A stretch of 64,000 bases of DNA, from assembly GCF_036345255.1 (NCBI RefSeq), contig NZ_CP107783.1, positions 8,053,001 to 8,117,000 on the forward strand, read 5' to 3'. Shown piece by piece: positions 24,937-33,422 of the stretch (position 1 is the first letter of the stretch; every line of letters begins with the position of its first letter). Position numbers and translations under genes: made by a program. The notes beneath the pieces are model-generated. The model had not been told where the DNA came from. It worked only from the letters and a program-made list of their open reading frames with translations, and did not search any database. Source of the stretch: Streptomyces sp. NBC_00569 (GTDB lineage: Bacteria; Actinomycetota; Actinomycetes; Streptomycetales; Streptomycetaceae).

Positions 24937-26709
24937 TCAGCCCTTGGCGCCCGCCTCCACGATCGCCTTGAGGATCACCGCGTGGATCTCGGCCGGGTCG
25001 CTGACCTGGTGCCCGGAGCCGCCGGTGGCCCCGGCGATCTGCTCGACCTCGTCCTTGTCGGCGTCCGGGCCGACCGCGATGGCGATGAGCGGCACCGGGT
25101 GCTGCGGGTCGGCGAGGCTCTGGAGCCGTGAGACGAGGCTGCTGCGAGAGAGGGACCCGGGGTCCTGGTTCGCACCGTCGGTCACGACCACGAGGGCGTT
25201 GAACTTGCCGTTCCGGTAGGAGGACGTGGCGTCCTCGTAGGCGGCGAGCGTGGTGTCGTAAAGACCCGTGGCGCCGCCCGGCACGGGCTGCAGGCCGCTG
25301 AAGGCCTCGGACAGTCTGTCGCGCTGGGTGCCGCCGGCCTTGCGGTCGCCGAGACGCTCGGTAGGTACGAGTCTGCGGTAGTCGCGGTTCCCGTCGAGAA
25401 GCGTGGCGAACTCCCACAGGCCGATCTCGTCCTCGGGCGTGAACGTGGCGAGCGCCTGGAGCATCGAGGCCTTCGTGACCTCCATGCGGGACTGGTTGCG
25501 GCCCGGCACATAGTTCGCCATGGAGGCGGAGGCGTCCACGACGACGGTGATCCGGGCGCTCTGCACCGTGATCGTCCACATGCCGAGGGTCTCCTGGAGC
25601 TCCTTGTCCGTCGGGGGCTCGGAGTCCGACGCCGCGTACGGCTGCGGGCTGCGGCCTCCCGCCCCGGCGACCAACGCGTCCGAGGGCTCCTCGTCGTCCG
25701 TCCTGAACCCGTGCCTGTCCAGGATCCTGACGCCGGCGTCCTCGCCGAGCAGGGTCATGAAGCGGATCGCGGCCCGTCGCTCGTCCGTCGACTTGACGCC
25801 CTCGTCGACCAGCGCGAGCGGGTAGTCCAGCTGCGGCGAGCCGTCCTTCGGGTAGAAGAGTTCGAGCCCGTCCTTGTCGCCGGCGCTCGCGTTGTACCGG
25901 AACGAGGACTGCTCGGAGAGGATCAGCGCCTGATTGCGGCGCGGATTGCCCTGCTCGGTGCCGGAGGAGTCGCGCGCCAGGGTGTCGGTCAGCCGGCCGT
26001 CGCTGTCGGTGGTGCGCTGTGAGAGCGCCTTGGCCATGGCGGCGGCCTCGGTGTCGCCCTCGGACTCGGACTTCTCGGTCGAGGCGCCCAGCTGGGTCAG
26101 GGCGAGGAGACCGGTCGCGCTGCGCGCGGGGTCCGCGGTCCCGAGCCGCAGCTTGTCGCCCTCCATGGCCGCGCCGGTCAACTGCGCCCAGGTGTACTTC
26201 TTCGCTGGCCAGCCCATGCTCTTCGCGGCCGACGGCACCATGCTGATGCCGATGGGGGAGGAGGCCACGTTGCCCACCGCCGTGACCGGAGTGGCGTTCC
26301 CGCCGAGGCCGGCGCGCCGGATCCACAGACTCGAATCCGGCACCCACGCCTCGTAGTCCCCGGTGCCCTTTTGGCCCTTGCGCAGGGCATCGGCGGTCTT
26401 GTACGACTCGCCCGCCCGCACGCGGGTGTCGAGGCACTGTCCATCGGAGGTCAGGTGGTTCTTGCGGGCGAGGTCCGCGGCGTCGCGCAGGGCGGGGGCG
26501 ATGTCGGGCGAGGCGGCGATGTCGAGATGGACCGTCTTGCCGTCGCAGGTCCCGCCCAGGGAGAGCAGACCGCTCCGGGCGGCCAGAGCCGTGCCCCCGG
26601 CGACCACGAGGACGAGGGCCGTGGCGATGGCGACGGTCCGGCCGCGCGTGCGGCGGCGGGGGGCGACCGCGTCCGTCCCATACTCGTCGGGCAAGCTGTG
26701 ACGTCCCAT
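24937..26709 (-). CDS. Membrane-anchored solute-binding and von Willebrand factor A domain protein
   Basis: A 590-aa protein. A basic cytoplasmic tail leads to one transmembrane segment (about 26-45, VAIATALVLVVAGGTALAA). Residues about 55-360 resemble an extracellular type I solute-binding fold (HLDIAASPDIAPALRDAADL). A VWA domain (about 383-590) carries the MIDAS motif VVDASASM near 390 and ALVVVTDGANQD near 500. Streptomyces genomes carry this fusion, but its ligand is unknown; surface adhesion or complex assembly is inference. Convergent with the GCS2 gene (22-base gap). Confidence 0.85.
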   Translation of the reverse strand: MGRHSLPDEYGTDAVAPRRRTRGRTVAIATALVLVVAGGTALAARSGLLSLGGTCDGKTVHLDIAASPDIAPALRDAADLARKNHLTSDGQCLDTRVRAGESYKTADALRKGQKGTGDYEAWVPDSSLWIRRAGLGGNATPVTAVGNVASSPIGISMVPSAAKSMGWPAKKYTWAQLTGAAMEGDKLRLGTADPARSATGLLALTQLGASTEKSESEGDTEAAAMAKALSQRTTDSDGRLTDTLARDSSGTEQGNPRRNQALILSEQSSFRYNASAGDKDGLELFYPKDGSPQLDYPLALVDEGVKSTDERRAAIRFMTLLGEDAGVRILDRHGFRTDDEEPSDALVAGAGGRSPQPYAASDSEPPTDKELQETLGMWTITVQSARITVVVDASASMANYVPGRNQSRMEVTKASMLQALATFTPEDEIGLWEFATLLDGNRDYRRLVPTERLGDRKAGGTQRDRLSEAFSGLQPVPGGATGLYDTTLAAYEDATSSYRNGKFNALVVVTDGANQDPGSLSRSSLVSRLQSLADPQHPVPLIAIAVGPDADKDEVEQIAGATGGSGHQVSDPAEIHAVILKAIVEAGAKG

Positions 26710-26873
26710 GCGGTGGTGCCCTTCCCTGGGTCAGGGCCCGACGGAAGGGGAGAGGTACACCAAAGAACGGCCTTCGTCCCCCCGGCCTGTCGCGCGCGAT
26801 CTTCGTACCTGTATTCGAGACCCTAGCGGGGCTAGGTGGGGGATGAGGCGGGATTACTCAACTGGAGGCAGGT

Positions 26874-27674
26874 GTGCAGGCGGAGGCGGGTGCGGTGGCT
26901 GATTCCTTTCCGAACGAGCGGCTCTCGCGAGAGATTCTTCGGAACGAGACACTGCTCGTCCTGGCGCTCTCGCTCGGTGCGAGCGGAGTGTCCGCGCTGA
27001 TCAGCTTTGTCGGGTCGGTCACGAAACCGGGGGGTCTGAAGGACCAGGCGGCGACCCTGAACGCCTCGGCGGCTCCCGGGCGGCCGTGGCTCGATCTGGC
27101 GTGGCAGTTGTTCGGGATCGCGAGCGCGCTCGTCCCGGTCGCGCTCGTCGCGCACCTGCTGCTGCGCGAGGGCGTCGGGATGCGGACGATCGGCTTCGAC
27201 CGTACGAGACCACTCTTCGACGCGACCCGCGGCGCGGTGATCGCGGCGGTCATCGGCAGTACGGGCATCGCTTTCTACCTGGCGGCCCGTGGCCTCGGCT
27301 TCAACCTCACGGTGGTGCCGGAGGCGCTGCCCGATGTGTGGTGGAAGTTCCCGGTCCTGATCATGTCGGCGATCCAGAACGCCGTCCTCGAGGAAGTGAT
27401 CGTCGTCGGGTATCTGCTGCGCAGGCTGGGGCAGTTGGGCTGGACGCCCGGTACCGCGATCGTGGCCAGCTCGGTGCTGCGCGGCTCGTACCACCTCTAC
27501 CAGGGCATCGGCGGCTTCTTCGGGAACCTCGCGATGGGCCTGGTGTTCGCGTATCTGTACCGCCGTTGGGGGCGGGTCGGGCCGCTGGTGGTGGCGCACT
27601 CGCTGCTCGACATCGGCGCGTTCGTCGGATACGCGCTGCTCGCGGGGAAGGTGGGGTGGCTGCCCACGGCGTGA
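26874..27674 (+). CDS. CPBP family intramembrane metalloprotease
   Basis: A 266-aa polytopic membrane protein of the CPBP (Abi/Rce1-like) family. The catalytic EE pair is in VLEEVIVVGYLLRR near residue 172. The second motif has a His in RGSYHLYQG near 205, and the third has VVAHSLLDI near 242. About seven hydrophobic spans are visible. Members process prenylated or other membrane proteins or act in bacteriocin self-immunity; no partner is next to it here. It starts with GTG and is divergent from the VWA gene. Confidence 0.85.
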   Translation: MQAEAGAVADSFPNERLSREILRNETLLVLALSLGASGVSALISFVGSVTKPGGLKDQAATLNASAAPGRPWLDLAWQLFGIASALVPVALVAHLLLREGVGMRTIGFDRTRPLFDATRGAVIAAVIGSTGIAFYLAARGLGFNLTVVPEALPDVWWKFPVLIMSAIQNAVLEEVIVVGYLLRRLGQLGWTPGTAIVASSVLRGSYHLYQGIGGFFGNLAMGLVFAYLYRRWGRVGPLVVAHSLLDIGAFVGYALLAGKVGWLPTA

Positions 27675-27742
27675 GGCCGGGGCGGGTGCCGGAGGCAGGG
27701 GGCGTACGAGATCTTCGTACGTCCCCTGCGGCGTGCGAGGCC

Positions 27743-28552
27743 CTAGGCGAGCAGGTCGCCCTCGATGACCGTGACGGCGCGGCCGGTCAGCAGGGTCCGG
27801 GCGCCGCGCAGTTCGGTGCGCACGAGGCCCGTGCGGGCGGAGGCCTGGAGGCCGGTGAGTTCGGCGCGGCCGAGGCGCGCGGACCAGAACGGTGCGAGGG
27901 CCGTGTGGGCGCTGCCGGTGACCGGGTCCTCGTCGATGCCGACACGCGGGAAGAAGCAGCGGGAGACGAAGTCGTAGGCGCCGTCGGGGTCCGCGGCGCG
28001 GGCGGTGGCGATCACGCCGCGCTCCGAATGGGTGGCGAGCGCCTTGAGGTCGGGTGCGAGGGCGTGGACGGTCTTCTCGTCCGCGAGTTCGACGAGCAGA
28101 TCGCCCACCTGACGGCCGGTGTCGTGCACCGAGAGGGGCTCGGCGCCGAGGGCTGCCGCGACCCCTTCGGGGCTGTCGATACGGGTCAGGGGCGCGGTCG
28201 GGAAGTCGAGCGTGATCGTGCCGTCCTCGCGCGGGGTCGCGACGAGCACGCCGCTGCGGGTGGCGAAGCGGACCGGGCCGTGGGTGGTGCCGGTGCTGTG
28301 CAGCACGTGCGCGGTGGCCAGGGTGGCGTGGCCGCACATGTCGACCTCGGTGGCGGGGGTGAACCAGCGCAGCGCCCAGTCGGCGCCGCCGCCGGCGGGC
28401 AGCGGATGGGCGAAGGCCGTCTCGGCGTGGTTGACCTCGGCGGCGATGTCCTGGAGCCGGGCGTCGTCGGGGAAGGCGCCGAGGAGCAGTACGCCGGCGG
28501 GATTGCCGGCGAAGGGGCGGTCGGTGAAGGCGTCCACGATTCGAATGCGCAT
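27743..28552 (-). CDS. PhzF family isomerase/epimerase-like protein
   Basis: A 269-aa member of the PhzF (diaminopimelate-epimerase-like) fold: MRIRIVDAFTDRPFAGNPAG at the N-terminus, catalytic Glu44 in NHAETAF, and the second-half motif DEDPVTGSAHTALAPFW. Known members isomerise a phenazine precursor, but most genomic copies have no assigned substrate. No phenazine genes are nearby. ATG 28552 is chosen because family members start MxxxxVDAF; the ORF extends upstream without support. Divergent from padR. Confidence 0.87.
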   Translation of the reverse strand: MRIRIVDAFTDRPFAGNPAGVLLLGAFPDDARLQDIAAEVNHAETAFAHPLPAGGGADWALRWFTPATEVDMCGHATLATAHVLHSTGTTHGPVRFATRSGVLVATPREDGTITLDFPTAPLTRIDSPEGVAAALGAEPLSVHDTGRQVGDLLVELADEKTVHALAPDLKALATHSERGVIATARAADPDGAYDFVSRCFFPRVGIDEDPVTGSAHTALAPFWSARLGRAELTGLQASARTGLVRTELRGARTLLTGRAVTVIEGDLLA

Positions 28553-28646
28553 GGGGCCGACGCTACGGGGACGGCGAAAGCGCAGGCCAAGGCCAATTCG
28601 GAAGAGCTGGACCGGCAGAGGGTTGTCAGCCGAACAGTTCCGATAT

Positions 28647-28676
28647 ATCGTTGACGCATCGCGACCGATCAACGAT
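28647..28676. promoter_or_regulatory. Inverted repeat, probable PadR operator
   Basis: ATCGTTGA (28647-28654) and TCAACGAT (28669-28676) form a perfect inverted repeat with a 14-base centre. The first arm is part of the self-complementary CGATATATCG (28641-28650), a type of sequence seen at Streptomyces PadR-family targets. It lies directly upstream of padR, so autorepression is likely. Confidence 0.6.
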
Positions 28677-28692
28677 GGAAGGAATGATTGCG

Positions 28693-29310
28693 ATGCGTTC
28701 CCATGGCCACGAGCATGAGCACGGACACGGACATGGACAGTGCGGGCCCGGCCATCCCGGTCGGGGCGGCTTCGAAGGGCGGCGCGCCGCCTTCGGCCCC
28801 TTCGGGCCGGGCTTCGGCCCGGGACCCTGGGGTGGCGGCGGGCGCGGCGGCCGGGGCGGGCCTCGTGGAAGGGCACGGCGCGGCGACGTACGCGCGTCGA
28901 TCCTGGCCCTCCTGAAGGACCGTCCGATGCACGGCTACGAGATGATCCAGGAGATCGCCGAGCGCAGCGGCGGGGCGTGGAAGCCCAGCCCCGGTTCGGT
29001 GTACCCGACCCTCCAGCTGCTGGAGGACGAGGGCCTGATCGCCAGTGAGAGCGAGGGCGGCAAGAAGCTGTTCGCGCTCACCGACTCGGGCCGTTCCGCG
29101 GCCGACGAGGGACCCGACGCCCCCTGGGAAGAGGCCGGGCGCGGGGTCGACTGGGACACCCTGAACGAGATCCGGCAGGCCGGCTTCGGTCTGATGGAGG
29201 CGTTCGGGCAGGTCTGGAAGACCGGCAGCAAGGAGCAGCGCGAGAAGGCGCTGACCGTCATCAACGACGCCCGCAAGAAGCTGTACCTGATCCTCGCCGA
29301 CGAGGACTGA
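28693..29310 (+). CDS. PadR-family transcriptional regulator with His/Gly-rich N-terminus
   Basis: A 205-aa repressor. The first 60 residues are strikingly His- and Gly-rich (HGHEHEHGHGHG near 4-15, later GPGPWGGGGRGG). The PadR winged helix follows (SILALLKDRPMHGYEMIQEI near 72, SPGSVYPTLQLLEDEGLI near 103), then a C-terminal helical dimer domain. ATG 28693 follows GGAAGGA by about 9 bases; upstream ATGs at 28675 and 28684 are possible. The His tract could bind Ni, Zn or Cu, but this is inference. Probably autoregulated through the repeat at 28647-28676. Confidence 0.87.
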   Translation: MRSHGHEHEHGHGHGQCGPGHPGRGGFEGRRAAFGPFGPGFGPGPWGGGGRGGRGGPRGRARRGDVRASILALLKDRPMHGYEMIQEIAERSGGAWKPSPGSVYPTLQLLEDEGLIASESEGGKKLFALTDSGRSAADEGPDAPWEEAGRGVDWDTLNEIRQAGFGLMEAFGQVWKTGSKEQREKALTVINDARKKLYLILADED

Positions 29311-29344
29311 CACGTCCTCGTGGTGATGCCCCGTACCGACAGAG

Positions 29345-29379
29345 GAAGGCGCCCCGCACCGAGTGTGCGGGGCGCCTTC
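29345..29379. terminator. Bidirectional terminator between padR and the SRPBCC gene
   Basis: Perfect 15-bp stem GAAGGCGCCCCGCAC (29345-29359) with GTGCGGGGCGCCTTC (29365-29379) and a five-base loop. It sits between two convergent stops and can serve both strands. Confidence 0.85.
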
Positions 29380-29402
29380 GCGTGCTCGCCGGCGTGTCCG
29401 GC

Positions 29403-29831
29403 TCAGGCGACGAGGCCGGCCAGTTTGCGCAGCGACTCGTTGAGCGCGGCCGTCGCCGAGTCCTTGAGCTTGCCCGCCATCAGGGACACCGCGGCGCCGG
29501 TGAACTCGCCGTCGATGCGGACCGTCGTTCCGTCGCCGTCCGCGGTCAGGGTGTAGCGCGTGCCGACGTTGACGCCCATCGGGCCCTTGCCCCTGATGGC
29601 GAGGGTGCGGGTGGTCTCCAGGTCCTCGACGGTCCAGGTCACCTCCGCCGGGAAGCCCATGAGCTTCATGTTCTCCTCGAACGTGCCGCCCACTTCGAGC
29701 GACGTGGGGGCGCCCTTCGGGAAACTCGTGTGTGTGGCGTTCCACTCACCGTACGTGGTGAAGTCGGTGAGCTGGGCCCAGACCTTCTCCGCGGGCGCCC
29801 CGATCCGTGCTTCCGCGCTGACTTCGGCCAT
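29403..29831 (-). CDS. SRPBCC (START-like) family protein
   Basis: A 142-aa single-domain protein with the helix-grip fold of the SRPBCC/polyketide-cyclase-like superfamily: EARIGAPAEKVWAQLTDF at the start, FPAEVTWTVEDLE in the middle, and a long C-terminal helix SLMAGKLKDSATAALNESL. It resembles the CoxG-like carbon monoxide dehydrogenase subunit G group and small hydrophobic-ligand binders. No CO dehydrogenase genes are near, so a specific role cannot be given. ATG 29831 has AAGGGGTGG upstream. Confidence 0.82.
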   Translation of the reverse strand: MAEVSAEARIGAPAEKVWAQLTDFTTYGEWNATHTSFPKGAPTSLEVGGTFEENMKLMGFPAEVTWTVEDLETTRTLAIRGKGPMGVNVGTRYTLTADGDGTTVRIDGEFTGAAVSLMAGKLKDSATAALNESLRKLAGLVA

Positions 29832-29954
29832 GCGACCACCCCTTCTCGACGAGAGCTGCGGCGGGCGCAGCCGTGGTGTCGCGGAAAGTAGCCGCAGGGC
29901 CTCGAACATTCAATACTGATGAAGTGTCAGAAACGGATGGGCGGGGATCCGCGG

Positions 29955-30143
29955 TCAGCCGAACTTCTCGATGACCGCGGCGTCGAAGAGGTCCGAGGCG
30001 CGCGGGAACGGCCCCTCGTCGTGGCAGTGCCAGGCATCCCAGAACAGGTCGGCGAGCAGCGCGTCGTCAGGTGCGTAAACCCGGTACACGTACTGTCTGC
30101 CGTCGATCGCCGGCAGGGCCACGAGCCAGCACCTGCTCTTCAT
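29955..30143 (-). CDS. Hypothetical protein, 62 aa
   Basis: A short protein, MKSRCWLVALPAIDGRQYVY at the start, then VYAPDDALLADLFWDAWHCH and an end FDAAVIEKFG. Codon use is consistent with a real gene, and it faces away from the 22-codon ORF and the Clp-N gene across a 117-base promoter region. No transmembrane segment is obvious. I do not recognise a family; the aromatic and acidic make-up suggests a small soluble protein. Confidence 0.55.
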   Translation of the reverse strand: MKSRCWLVALPAIDGRQYVYRVYAPDDALLADLFWDAWHCHDEGPFPRASDLFDAAVIEKFG

Positions 30144-30260
30144 ACTTGTGAAGGACGAGTTCCGGTACGCCTGTGGTTGCGTCAGGGGCGCGATGCAAGG
30201 CGGCGCGAGCCCCTCGGGGTAAAAAGGCGCGATCTCATCCGTAAGGAGGAGAACTCACTC

Positions 30261-30329
30261 ATGCGTGCCCACCTTGTGTCGGACGTGGAAATGCTTCCCG
30301 CCGGGGATGCCCGGCCGGACAGGGGCTGA
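30261..30329 (+). CDS. 22-codon small ORF upstream of the Clp-N gene
   Basis: ATG 30261 follows an excellent ribosome site (TAAGGAGGAGAA). The peptide MRAHLVSDVEMLPAGDARPD ends RG-stop at 30329, just before the GTG candidates of the next gene (30334 or 30343). The arrangement looks like a translated leader coupled to the downstream gene. No amino acid is over-represented enough to call an attenuator. Confidence 0.45.
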   Translation: MRAHLVSDVEMLPAGDARPDRG

Positions 30330-30342
30330 TGAGGTGGGAGAT

Positions 30343-30855
30343 GTGCAAAGCCCTACCCCGTCCGAGGCCACCGCAAGCGGCCACAGTCGTGCAGATGTTG
30401 ACACCAGGCTCAGTCCCGAGCTCGCCTCGGTGGTGGCCGGCGCGCGCCGCAGAGCCGTCCGTGACGGGGACCGTCAGATCGACACCGCGCATCTCCTGCA
30501 CTCGCTCCTCGAGACCGACCCTCAGGTGCGCGAGGCCTTCGGCGGCGGTCCGCAGCTCGCCCGTCTCCTCGGCTACCTCGTGCAGCGGAGCATCGGCTAC
30601 GGCCTCCAGTGGCAGGGCACGGTCGAGGACTCCGGAGCCGTGCCCGTCGTGGCGGGGCTCGGCTGGTCGCCCGCCGCGGCCGCCGCGATGGAAGCCGCGC
30701 TCGACCGCGCCGAGCGCCGCGGCGACGCGCGTGCGCGCGGCGTGGACCTCCTCACCTCACTCGTGGCGGACCGGGAGTGCCGCGCCGTCGAGGTGCTCGG
30801 ACGGGCCGGGGTCGATGTGGAGAACCTGCAGCGGCATGCCGAGGCCGGGTGCTGA
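30343..30855 (+). CDS. Standalone Clp N-terminal repeat domain protein
   Basis: A 170-aa protein containing only Clp N-domain repeats. Repeat 1 is SPELASVVAGARRRAVRDGD then IDTAHLLHSLLETDPQVREA; repeat 2 is WSPAAAAAMEAALDRAERRG then ARGVDLLTSLVADRECRAVE. There is no ATPase module. In ClpC/ClpA this domain binds substrates and adaptors, so a free copy could act as an adaptor, decoy or target of Clp-directed antibiotics; that is inference. GTG 30343 gives a protein beginning MQSPTPSE. GTG 30334 is also possible, and neither has its own good ribosome site, which suits coupling to the ORF before it. Confidence 0.78.
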   Translation: MQSPTPSEATASGHSRADVDTRLSPELASVVAGARRRAVRDGDRQIDTAHLLHSLLETDPQVREAFGGGPQLARLLGYLVQRSIGYGLQWQGTVEDSGAVPVVAGLGWSPAAAAAMEAALDRAERRGDARARGVDLLTSLVADRECRAVEVLGRAGVDVENLQRHAEAGC

Positions 30856-31029
30856 GGCGAGCGGTTCTGGGCTGAGGCCTGGCTCTGTGCCGAGGCTTGG
30901 TTCTGTTTCCGGGTGCGGCTCCTGAGGCCGTGCCCCTGGTCGTCGTGTCCGGCACGTCCGGCACGTCCGGCACGTGAGACAGGGGTCATCGGGGATGACG
31001 GTCATGACGCCGGCTGTCATGATGTGCCG

Positions 31030-32082
31030 GTGCATGCGTCTCAGGGGATTCAGGCGAACCGCGGGCGAGGTGTCGGACTGGGGCTCGCCCTTGTCTCGGC
31101 GCTCGCCTTCGGCGGTTCCGGTGTGGCGGCGAAGCCGCTGATCGAGGCGGGTCTCGACCCGCTCCACGTGGTGTGGCTGCGCGTCGCCGGCGCCGCGCTC
31201 GTCATGCTGCCCGTCGCCTGGCGGCACCGCGCCCTGGTCGTCCAGCGGCCCGCGCTGCTCGCCGGGTTCGGCCTGCTCGCCGTCGCCGGTGTGCAGGCCT
31301 GCTACTTCGCCGCGATCTCCCGTATCCCCGTCGGCGTCGCCCTCCTCATCGAGTACCTCGCCCCCGCGCTCGTCCTCGGCTGGGTGCGTTTCGTGCAGCG
31401 CAGGCCCGTGACGCGCGCCGCCGCGCTCGGCGTGGTCCTCGCCGTCGGCGGCCTCGCCTGCGTCGTCGAGGTATGGGCGGGCCTCAGCGTCGACCTGGTC
31501 GGCCTGCTGCTCGCCCTCGCCGCCGCCTGCTGCCAGGTCGGCTACTTCGTCCTGTCCGACCAGGGCAGCGACGCGGGGGACCGGGCGCCGGACCCGCTTG
31601 GCGTGATCGCGTACGGGCTGCTCGTCGGCGCCCTCGTCCTGACGGTCGTGGCGCGCCCCTGGGGCATGGACTGGTCCGTGCTCGGCGGCAGCGCCTCGAT
31701 GAACGGCACCTCCGTGCCCGCGTGGCTGCTGCTGGGCTGGATCGTGCTGATCGCCACGGTCATCGCCTACGTCACCGGAGTCCTCTCGGTGCGCCGGCTC
31801 TCGCCCCAGGTGGCCGGAGTCGTGGCCTGCCTGGAGGCGGTCATCGCGACCGTGCTGGCCTGGGTGCTCCTGGGCGAGCACCTGTCGGCGCCGCAGATCG
31901 TCGGCGGTGCGGTCGTCCTGGTCGGGGCGTTCATCGCGCAGTCCTCGGCCCCGGCGAAACCCGAGATCGTCGCCGTTGCCGTCGAGGCGGCCCCGGACTC
32001 GGCAGCGGACTCGGCAACCCCGGACAACGTGCCCCCGGGGCGGCCGGACAAGACGTTGTCCGGCCGCGGAAGGGCGAACTAG
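31030..32082 (+). CDS. EamA/DMT-family transporter
   Basis: A 350-aa ten-transmembrane drug/metabolite transporter with two EamA repeats. The first half begins VGLGLALVSALAFGGSGVAA; the second half includes GWIVLIATVIAYVTGVLSVR and the conserved end VVACLEAVIATVLAWVLLGE. The last 45 residues are a soluble Pro/Ala tail, whose codons also form a strong hairpin (32040-32067). GTG 31030 is chosen because the hydrophobic part starts soon after. The substrate is unknown (amino acid or metabolite efflux is usual). Confidence 0.87.
   Translation: MHASQGIQANRGRGVGLGLALVSALAFGGSGVAAKPLIEAGLDPLHVVWLRVAGAALVMLPVAWRHRALVVQRPALLAGFGLLAVAGVQACYFAAISRIPVGVALLIEYLAPALVLGWVRFVQRRPVTRAAALGVVLAVGGLACVVEVWAGLSVDLVGLLLALAAACCQVGYFVLSDQGSDAGDRAPDPLGVIAYGLLVGALVLTVVARPWGMDWSVLGGSASMNGTSVPAWLLLGWIVLIATVIAYVTGVLSVRRLSPQVAGVVACLEAVIATVLAWVLLGEHLSAPQIVGGAVVLVGAFIAQSSAPAKPEIVAVAVEAAPDSAADSATPDNVPPGRPDKTLSGRGRAN
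32040..32067 (+). terminator. Strong hairpin inside the 3' end of the DMT transporter gene
   Basis: Perfect 12-bp stem GCGGCCGGACAA (32040-32051) with TTGTCCGGCCGC (32056-32067) and a GACG tetraloop, 15 bases before the stop codon at 32080-32082. Its strength suggests it ends or protects the transcript even though it is translated. Confidence 0.5.
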
Positions 32083-32283
32083 GGTGTTGATCATGCATTC
32101 ACGCGCACTCGTGCTTCCGCCCCAGGCCGCTTGACGCGGGCGGTGGCGGTCCGGAGCATCGCGCTCCGACGGCCCGTCTGACGAAGATCCGGCTCGGGAC
32201 GACCCGAGCGGGTCACGGCTGCCCGCAGACGACAGTCCGCGTCCCCGCCCCGCCCCCGTCCGTGGGGCGCGGCGGCCTTCTTC

Positions 32284-33422
32284 GTGGAGAACCACGTGTC
32301 GCACACTGTCGCGGCTGACTCAGCCGACACCTCGTCCCGTATGCCGCCCGCCGGAGCGGCACCGCTGTTGCCCGTCGGGCGCGGGCTCTTCCACCTCGTC
32401 GTCGCCGGCGCCGCCTGGGGCACCGCGGCGCGGCCGCCTCGCTGGTCTTCCGGGCCAGCGACCTCGGCCCCGCAGCCCTGTCGTTCTGACGCTGTCTGGG
32501 CGGCCTCGGCCTGCTGCTCGTGGCGCGGGCCCTGCGACCGCGCAGGATCCGGCCCGCGTCGGAACCGCGTCGGCGCAAGGCGGTGCGGGTCGTCGTCACC
32601 GGGATCGCCCTGAGCGTCTTCCAGACCGCGTACTTCGCGGGGGTCCAGGCGACCGGGCTCGCCGTCGCCACCGTGGTCACGCTGGGCGCGGGCCCCGTAC
32701 TCATCGCGCTCGGCGCGCGCCTGACCATGGGCGAACGGCTCGGCGGCGGTGGGCTGTCGGCCGTCCTGGGCGCGCTCGCGGGCCTGACCGTCCTTGTGCT
32801 CGGCGGCGGGGGCGCGGCCGTGCGTCCCGCCGGGGTCGCCTCCCTGGTCTCGGCGGCCGGCTACGCCGTGATGACCCTGCTGACGCGGTGGTTCGGGCGG
32901 GACGGCCGGTCGGGCGATCAACTCGGCACGTCCGTGCTGACGTTCGCCGTCGCCGCGGTGAGCCTCCTGCCGCTCGGGGCGCTGGAGGGTCTGGTGCCGC
33001 AGACCTCCCAGCCGCTCCAGGTGCTGGGGATGCTGGTCTACATCGCGTCAGTACCTACTGCGCACGCCTACGCCCTGTACTTCTCGGGCGCCGCGGTCGT
33101 CAGGTCCGCGACCGTCTCGGTGATCATGCTGCTCGAACCGGTGAGCGCCGCCGTCATCGCGGTCGTGCTCCTCGGCGAGCGGCTGACCGCGCCGACGGTG
33201 GCGGGCACGGTCCTGATGCTGGCCGCGGTGACCGGGCTCGCCGTCGCCGAGGCGCGCGAGGCAGGAGGCGAGGGCGCCCCGGTGCGCGTACCGACGCTCA
33301 CCGGGGCGGGCTCGTCCCAAGAGGCGCCATGGAAGTGCCCTACGGAACCGACAGGTAGTCCGGCACCGCGATGCCCGGCGCGAGGTCGTCGGCCGGGACC
33401 GGCGCGCCGTGGCCCTTGGTGA
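32284..33422 (+). pseudogene. Decayed EamA/DMT-family transporter gene
   Basis: The translation is a DMT transporter broken twice. From GTG 32284 the frame reads LFHLVVAGAAWGTA and then loses one base near 32425-32429; the correct continuation AAASLVFRASDLGPAAL is one frame over. In that frame TGA (32487-32489) replaces the expected Trp in SF-W-RCLGGLG. The rest (ALRPRR through [17 protein letters not shown]) is intact and open to 33422, running 83 bases antisense into the convergent flavin-binding gene. Two lesions within 65 bases argue for a pseudogene, but sequencing error is not excluded. Confidence 0.75.
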
